Shown here one piece after another: positions 14,791 to 20,546 of a stretch of DNA of 20,546 bases. Numbering within the stretch: the stretch's first letter is position 1; each line of letters begins with the position of its first letter. The position numbers and the translations under genes were made by a program. Under the pieces are notes generated by a model. The model was given only the letters and a program-made list of their open reading frames with translations. It was not told the DNA's origin and ran no database searches. The stretch covers positions 1 through 20,546 of the forward strand of contig CAXTPG010000082.1 in the NCBI GenBank assembly GCA_964246015.1, read 5' to 3'. This stretch comes from JBBROS01 sp964246015 (GTDB lineage: Bacteria > Pseudomonadota > Alphaproteobacteria > Acetobacterales > Acetobacteraceae).

Positions 14791-16031
14791 CACTTGAAGA
14801 ACTCGCGGACCTGGACGAGGGCGTCGGCGAGGGCGTCGATCTCGGACTCCGTCGTGTAGATGCCGCAGCTGGCGCGGGCGCTGCTGTCGACGCCCAAGCG
14901 GCGCGTGAGCGGTTCGGCGCAGTGGTTGCCGGCGCGGACGGCGATGCCCTGGCGATCCAGCAGGGTGGCGATGTCGTGGGCGTGGGCGCCTTCCATCGTG
15001 AAGCTGAAGACGCCGCCGCGGTCCTGGGCGGCGCCCAGGATGCGGACGCCGTCGACGGCGGAGAGGCGGGCGAGGGCGTGGTCGGTGAGGGCCGCCTCGT
15101 GCGCGGCGATGGCGTCGAAGCCGATGGCTTCCACCCATTCGATCGCGGCCTTGAGGCCGATGGCCTCGAGGATCATGGGGGTGCCGGCCTCGAACTTGTG
15201 GGGCACCTCGGCCCATGTGCTGCGCTCGAGGCTGACGGAGGCGATCATGTCGCCGCCGCCCATGAAGGGGGGCATGGCCTCGAGGATCTCGCGCTTGGCA
15301 TACAGGATGCCGATGCCGGTGGGGCCGTAGAGCTTGTGGCCGGTCCAGACGTAGAAGTCGGCGTCGATGGCCTGGACGTCGACGGGGCGGTGGACGATGG
15401 CCTGGCTGCCGTCGAACAGGACCTTCGCGCCATAGGCGTGGGCGAGGGCCGCGACACGGGCGGCGGGGACGACGGTGCCGAGCACGTTGCTCATGTGGGT
15501 GACGGCGACGAGGCCCACGCGGCCGTCGGCGAGGCAGGCTTCGAGGCCGGCCATGTCGAGCTCGCCGGCGTCGGTGATGGGGGCGATGCGAAGCTCGATG
15601 CCGGTCGCGTCGCGGAGCATCTGCCAGGGGACCAGGTTGGCGTGGTGCTCCATTTCGGAGACCACCACGGCCTGGTCGGGCTTCATGACGCCGCGGCCGT
15701 AGCTGTGGGCGACGAGGTTGATGGCCTCGGTCGTGTTCTTGGCGAATACGATCTCCTCCCGCGTGGGGGCGTTCATCAGGCGGGCGACGGCGTCGCGGGT
15801 GCCCTCGAAGGCGTCGGTCGTGCGCTCGCTCATCCAGTGGAGGCCGCGGTGGACGTTGGCGTATTGCGTCTCCATGGCGTGGACCATGGCGTCGATGACG
15901 GCGCGGGGTTTTTGCGCGCTGGCGGCGCTGTCGAGGAAGACGAGTTTCTTGCCGCGGATGGTCTGCGACAGGATGGGGAACTGGGTGCGGATGCGCTCGA
16001 CGTCGAACGCCGTCTTCGAGATCGCGTTCAT
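14790..16031 (-). CDS. sufS: Cysteine desulfurase SufS
   Basis: A pyridoxal-phosphate enzyme that converts cysteine to alanine and holds the released sulfur as a persulfide. It has 413 residues, the usual SufS length. The PLP lysine is Lys233 in WTGHKLYGPTGIG. SEMEHHANLVPW (125-136) supplies the His that stacks on PLP. The persulfide cysteine is Cys371 in RAGNHCAEPL, on the short loop typical of group II (SufS) enzymes. ATG 16031 overlaps the sufD stop (ATGA); the open frame continues upstream inside sufD, but that part is not SufS-like. The neighbour SufU is the expected sulfur acceptor. Confidence 0.97.
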   Translation of the reverse strand: MNAISKTAFDVERIRTQFPILSQTIRGKKLVFLDSAASAQKPRAVIDAMVHAMETQYANVHRGLHWMSERTTDAFEGTRDAVARLMNAPTREEIVFAKNTTEAINLVAHSYGRGVMKPDQAVVVSEMEHHANLVPWQMLRDATGIELRIAPITDAGELDMAGLEACLADGRVGLVAVTHMSNVLGTVVPAARVAALAHAYGAKVLFDGSQAIVHRPVDVQAIDADFYVWTGHKLYGPTGIGILYAKREILEAMPPFMGGGDMIASVSLERSTWAEVPHKFEAGTPMILEAIGLKAAIEWVEAIGFDAIAAHEAALTDHALARLSAVDGVRILGAAQDRGGVFSFTMEGAHAHDIATLLDRQGIAVRAGNHCAEPLTRRLGVDSSARASCGIYTTESEIDALADALVQVREFFK

Positions 16032-17275
16032 GCCGCTTGCCGCTCCCACCAGGCTTCGATCGCGCCTTCCAGGAGGGCGCGGGCGGTTTCGTCGGCGATG
16101 CCCTCCATCGCCTCGGTCAGGAAGGCGCGGACCAGGATCGCGCGGGCCTCGGCGTCCGGGACGCCGCGGCTGCGGAGGTAGAAGAGCTGGGTCGCGTCCA
16201 GCTCTCCGACCGTGGCGCCGTGGCTGCATTTCACGTCGTCGGCGTAGATCTCGAGCTGGGGCTTGCAGTCGATCTCGGCCGTGGGGGAGAGCAGGAGGGC
16301 CTGGTTCATCTGGTAGCCGTCAGTCTTCTGGGCCGCGCGCGCGACCTCGATCCGGCCCTGGAAGACGCCGCGGGCGCGGCCGGTGAGGACGTTCTTGATG
16401 GTCTGGCGGGATGCGCATTCGGGCGCGTCGTGGCGGACGACGGTCGTGATGTCGCCGTGCTGGGTGCCGGCCAGGAGCTGTGCGCCGTTGAGGTGGACGA
16501 GGGCGCGGGGGCCCTGGAGGCGGGCGTGGATTTCGGTGCGGGCCAGGCGGGCGCCGAGGGTGAGGACGAAGGCGTCGTAGGTGCCGCGCTCGGCGATGGT
16601 GGCGAGGGTGGTGTTGATGTGGAAGGACTCCGCGCTCTCTTCCTGGAGGCGGATGTGGGAGAGGACGGCGCCGTCGGCGACGTGGATCTCGGTGACGGCG
16701 TCGTGGAGGTAGGCGCCTTCGCCGCGGGCGATCTCGATGACGGTGAGGCGTGCGCCGGGGTCCAGGGCGATGCTGTGGCGGGGGTGGAAGTCGATGGGCC
16801 GGTGTGAGTCGGGCGCCAGCATCAGCAGGACGACGACGCCTGCGTCGACGCCGGCGGCGACGTGGAGCTGGACACCGTCCTCGGCGAGCATGGTGTTGAG
16901 GGCGAGCATGGGGAGGGCGGGGTCGGCGGGGCCGAAGCGGGGCTGGTCGGCGAAGCTGGTGACGGTGAGGGTGTCGGGCGGGGATGAGAGGCCGGGCTGG
17001 TAGCGGCCGTCGACGAGGACGAGGCGCGGCAGGTCGGGGACCGCGCCGAGGGCGGGGGCGGAGGAGACCTGGACGAGGGGTTGCTGGAAGTTGGTGTCGG
17101 CGAGGGGGCGGAGGCTGGTGTAGTGCCAGGCCTCGTTGCGTGTGCCGGGGAGTCCGGCGGCGGCGAAGATGGCGGCGGCGGCGTCGCGGGCGGCGAGGTC
17201 GCCGGGCAGGCGGTCGCGCAAGCCGCGGTAGCGGGCCAGGAAGGCGTCGGCGCCGTTGGTGACGGGCTGGTTCAT
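16028..17275 (-). CDS. sufD: Fe-S cluster scaffold subunit SufD
   Basis: A 415-residue beta-helix protein that pairs with SufB in the SufBC2D scaffold where nascent clusters form; it is also linked to iron entry. The C-terminal core has KCSHGATVGELDATQLFYLRSRG-type sequence, broken here as KCSHGATVGE (349-358) and LDATQLFYLRSRG (359-371). His352 corresponds to the functional SufD histidine (His360 in E. coli). An N-terminal helical part carries RNEAWHYTSLRPL (46-58). It overlaps sufC and sufS by ATGA on both sides. The N-terminal two thirds diverge, as is normal for SufD. Confidence 0.95.
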   Translation of the reverse strand: MNQPVTNGADAFLARYRGLRDRLPGDLAARDAAAAIFAAAGLPGTRNEAWHYTSLRPLADTNFQQPLVQVSSAPALGAVPDLPRLVLVDGRYQPGLSSPPDTLTVTSFADQPRFGPADPALPMLALNTMLAEDGVQLHVAAGVDAGVVVLLMLAPDSHRPIDFHPRHSIALDPGARLTVIEIARGEGAYLHDAVTEIHVADGAVLSHIRLQEESAESFHINTTLATIAERGTYDAFVLTLGARLARTEIHARLQGPRALVHLNGAQLLAGTQHGDITTVVRHDAPECASRQTIKNVLTGRARGVFQGRIEVARAAQKTDGYQMNQALLLSPTAEIDCKPQLEIYADDVKCSHGATVGELDATQLFYLRSRGVPDAEARAILVRAFLTEAMEGIADETARALLEGAIEAWWERQAA

Positions 17276-18062
17276 GCGGCGGTCGCCCGGCCGGCGTTGC
17301 CGGCGGAGCTGAGCTGGTCGGCTGCGCCAACCACTTGGCCGTAGCCGTTGGCTTCGAGTTCGCGGGCGAGTTCGGGGCCGCCGGAGCGGATGATGCGGCC
17401 CTGGCTGAGGACGTGGACGCGGTCGGGGACGAGGTGGTCGAGCAGGCGCTGGTGGTGGGTGATGACCAGGGCGGAGAAGCCGGGGCCGCGGAGGGCGTTG
17501 ACGCCGTCGGCGACGATGCGGAGGGCGTCGATGTCGAGGCCGCTGTCGGTTTCGTCGAGTACGGCGAGCTTGGGGCGGAGGATGGCCATCTGCAGGACTT
17601 CGTTGCGCTTCTTCTCGCCGCCGCTGAAGCCGACGTTGACGTTTCGCTTCAGCATGTCGTCGGGGAAGTGGAGGCGCTTGCTTTCGGCGCGGGCGAGGCG
17701 GAGGAAGGCGACGGCGTCGAGTTCCGGTTCGCCGCGGGCGCGGCGGATGGCGTTGAGCGCGGTGCGGAGGAAGTTGGCGTTGTTGACGCCGGGCAGCTCG
17801 ACGGGGGCCTGGAAGGCGAGGAAGAGGCCGGCGGCGGCGCGGGCCTCGGGTTCCATGTCGAGGAGGTCCTCGCCCTCGAAGGCGACGGTGCCGGTGGTGA
17901 CCTGGTAGCCTTCGTTGCCGGCGAGGACGTAGCCGAGGGTGCTCTTGCCGGAGCCGTTGGGGCCCATGATGGCGTGGACCTGGCCGGCGGGGAGGGTGAG
18001 GTCGATGCCGCGGAGGATTTCCTTGTCCTCGATCGAGGCGGCCAGTCCCTTGATATCGAGCA

Positions 18063-18063
<1 letters not shown>
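17272..18063 (-). CDS. sufC: Fe-S assembly ATPase SufC
   Basis: The ABC-type ATPase of the SufBC2D scaffold; ATP binding drives a conformational change that opens the SufB-SufD interface. It has 263 residues. Walker A is GPNGSGKST (34-42). The SufC-specific signature FSGGEKKRNEVLQ lies at 146-158, and Walker B LAVLDETDSGLD at 166-177 has Asp170 and Glu171. The ITHHQRLLDHL switch region (201-211) follows. ATG 18063 shares one base with the sufB stop (TGATG). The last ~12 residues are an Ala/Gly-rich tail not typical of the family. The long open frame continuing upstream through sufB is a shadow. Confidence 0.97.
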
Positions 18064-19553
<1,490 letters not shown>

Positions 19554-19559
19554 GGCGAT

Positions 19560-20021
19560 CTACTCGGCTGGAAGGGGGATGGGGGCGGCGCGGTGTGACG
19601 CGCTGTAGGGCGTGCTGTAGGATGGGGGGGTCATGTCGGCCAGGGTGATGCGGGTCAAGGCCTGGAGGACGGCCTGGTTGACCGGGTCCCAGCGGCCGCG
19701 GACGGGGCAGGAGGCTTCGGCCTCGCATCCGCCGGCGCCGCCGTCGACGCAGGCGGCCAGGGCGATGGGTCCGTCGATGGCGGCGACGACGTGGGCGATG
19801 GGGATGCTGGCGAGGGGTTGGGCGAGGCGGTAGCCGCCGCGGGCGCCGCGCTGGCTGCGGACGAGCCCGGCGCCGGCCAGGGCCTTGAGGACCTTGGCGA
19901 CGGTGGGTTCGGGGAGACCGGTCATGCCGGCGATGCCGGGCGAGGTCTGGCAGCCGTCCGCGTGGGACAGGCGGACCAGGACGACGACCGCGTAATCCGC
20001 GAGTTTCGACAGCCTCAACAT
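19560..20021 (-). CDS. Rrf2/IscR-family regulator of the SUF operon
   Basis: A 153-residue Rrf2-family transcription factor, first gene of the suf operon. It begins MLRLSKLADYAVVVLVRLSH, the usual start of SUF-type Rrf2 regulators. A winged helix follows: TGLPEPTVAKVLKALAGAGL (34-53) is the recognition region and RSQRGARGGYRLA (55-67) the wing. Three cysteines that could hold a cluster are at 91, 99 and 105 (Cys-X7-Cys-X5-Cys; IscR has X5/X5). Cys24 is extra. By analogy it senses cluster supply and represses its own operon. The gene is the only one with a sizeable upstream region, holding a promoter-like pair and a dyad. IscR, RsrR or NsrR-like alternatives are less likely given the operon. 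Confidence 0.92.
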   Translation of the reverse strand: MLRLSKLADYAVVVLVRLSHADGCQTSPGIAGMTGLPEPTVAKVLKALAGAGLVRSQRGARGGYRLAQPLASIPIAHVVAAIDGPIALAACVDGGAGGCEAEASCPVRGRWDPVNQAVLQALTRITLADMTPPSYSTPYSASHRAAPIPLPAE

Positions 20022-20045
20022 CTCGACACCGTAAATGGACCGGGG

Positions 20046-20061
20046 GGGTCCTGATTGACCC
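20046..20061. promoter_or_regulatory. Candidate operator dyad upstream of the suf regulator
   Basis: GGGTC-N6-GACCC is a perfect 5-base dyad immediately downstream of the candidate -10, across the expected transcription start and 25 bases before the start codon. Further GGTCC/GGACC half-sites flank it (near 20036-20041 and 20071-20076). The position suits autorepression by the Rrf2 regulator. The sequence is not a recognised IscR consensus, so the assignment is inferred. Confidence 0.4.
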
Positions 20062-20062
20062 T

Positions 20063-20091
20063 CAGATGATGGGTCCGGGCGCGAGCGTCAA
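20063..20091 (-). promoter_or_regulatory. Candidate promoter of the suf operon
   Basis: On the minus strand TTGACG (20086-20091) is followed after exactly 17 bases by CATCTG (20063-20068), about 42 bases before the regulator ATG. The -35 is close to consensus and the -10 is weak, which would suit a regulated promoter. No other promoter-like spacing is evident inside the operon. Confidence 0.45.
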
Positions 20092-20351
20092 GGGCGATTC
20101 GGGTGGGGCGGGGCGATCGTTCGACGGCTGAGCGGGGATGGGGGGCGCCGGGTGGTTCCGGCGTCAAGCAGCCTCACGTCCACCACCATTCCAGCGGCGA
20201 AGAGCCGGTCTCTGCTGGCATGACACACCCGCCCCCGGCCCCTCCCTGATCTCAGGGAGGGGGGGAGCCGGTGGACACCCTAGGCCGACGGGAGAGGGAG
20301 CGTTCTGGTTCCGGTGGGGGTTCGGGTTTCGGCGCTTTGTCAGCCGGCGCC
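20092..20351. other. Non-coding intergenic stretch with hairpins
   Basis: No convincing gene on either strand. The longest minus-strand ATG frame (20088-20189) gives only 33 unremarkable residues and ends in the suf promoter. A bulged hairpin can be drawn with CCAGC (20191-20195) / GCTGG (20214-20218) outside and AGAG (20201-20204) / CTCT (20210-20213) inside. A stronger hairpin is at 20239-20262. Degenerate GGGTTC-type copies related to the tandem array begin near 20305. Confidence 0.5.
20239..20262. repeat. Perfect 11-bp inverted repeat (hairpin)
   Basis: CCCCTCCCTGA (20239-20249) and TCAGGGAGGGG (20252-20262) are perfect arms separated by only TC. It is G-rich on the plus strand afterwards (more G, no T-run), so it is unlike a normal terminator. 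The C/T-rich left arm resembles the palindromes at 805-825 and 10366-10383 but the core differs. Confidence 0.65.
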
Positions 20352-20507
20352 GGGTTCTGGCCGGCGGGACGCCGGCGCTACGGTCGGGTCGGGTTCTGGC
20401 CGGCGGGACGCCGGCGCTACGGTCGGGTCGGGATCTGGCCGGCGGGACGCCGGCGCTACGGGCTGGTCGGGTTCTGGCCGGCGGGACGCCGGCGCTACGG
20501 TTCGTCC
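20352..20507. repeat. Tandem array: four copies of a 39-bp unit with palindromic core
   Basis: Copies lie at 20352-20390, 20391-20429, 20430-20468 and 20469-20507. The first two are identical; the third and fourth differ by a few bases, nearly all in the last seven positions. A 27-base core (unit positions 6-32) is identical in all four and contains GCCGGCG-GGA-CGCCGGC, a 7-base stem with a 3-base loop. A degenerate partial fifth copy continues to about 20525. The unit is a multiple of three, so one plus-strand frame stays open (repeating GFWPAGRRRYGRV), but there is no credible start context or downstream domain. I treat it as non-coding. Confidence 0.85.
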
Positions 20508-20546
20508 GGGTTTGGGGCGGCGGGATGACCGGGGGATGGGGGTGGG

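Noticed and set aside
16032..16229. Upstream extension of sufS inside sufD
   Set aside because: The extra 66 residues are Arg/Pro-rich out-of-frame sufD; SufS proteins begin near the ATG at 16031.
20088..20189. 33-codon minus-strand frame upstream of the suf regulator
   Set aside because: Short, without recognisable features, and it runs into the suf promoter region.
20352..20507. Possible CRISPR array
   Set aside because: Copies are directly adjacent and the variable part is only a few bases with no unique spacers; no cas genes are nearby.
20271..20528. 85-codon plus-strand frame through the 39-bp tandem repeats
   Set aside because: It stays open only because the unit is a multiple of three and stop-free; there is no ribosome-binding site, start support or domain.

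Overview
The window is about 20.5 kb of very GC-rich, densely packed chromosomal DNA. Gene content and order suggest an alphaproteobacterium, most likely Rhodospirillales/Acetobacteraceae-like. This placement is an inference from protein flavour, the C-minus L33, the layout of the suf operon and the high GC; it was not computed. Nearly everything is recognisable housekeeping or accessory-housekeeping coding sequence. I saw no tRNA, rRNA, insertion sequence, prophage or CRISPR array.

Left arm (1-10353, plus strand). A tightly coupled series runs pyrB (5' end missing) - a dihydroorotase-family gene - plsY - dprA - topA - rnr - S41 peptidase. Most neighbours overlap by 1-4 bases (ATGA, GTGA or TAGTG junctions). 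After a 79-base gap comes rpmG (ribosomal protein L33). The cluster mixes pyrimidine synthesis, phospholipid synthesis, DNA processing, DNA topology, RNA decay and periplasmic proteolysis. The dihydroorotase homologue has lost the HxH metal-binding pair, so it resembles the non-catalytic PyrC'/PyrX partner of PyrB more than a working PyrC.

Middle (10396-13216). A YfcG-like glutathione transferase lies on the minus strand, converging on rpmG. Divergent from it is a two-gene plus-strand unit: a small DUF3253 protein translationally coupled to a fused permease-ATPase ABC transporter of the YddA/SbmA-BacA-like type.

Right arm (13220-20021, minus strand). A compact SUF iron-sulfur cluster assembly operon is transcribed right to left: Rrf2/IscR-like regulator - sufB - sufC - sufD - sufS - sufU - sufT - sufA, followed after 13 bases by a small secreted protein of unknown function. 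SufS with SufU mobilises sulfur, SufBCD is the scaffold, and SufA and SufT act in cluster delivery or maturation. A promoter-like sequence and a dyad (candidate operator) lie just upstream of the regulator.

Far right (20022-20546) is non-coding. It holds the regulator promoter region, a long perfect hairpin, and four tandem copies of a 39-bp unit with a strictly conserved palindromic core. Short GC-rich palindromes also occur at the pyrB-pyrC junction, where one supplies the ribosome-binding site, and between rpmG and the glutathione transferase gene.
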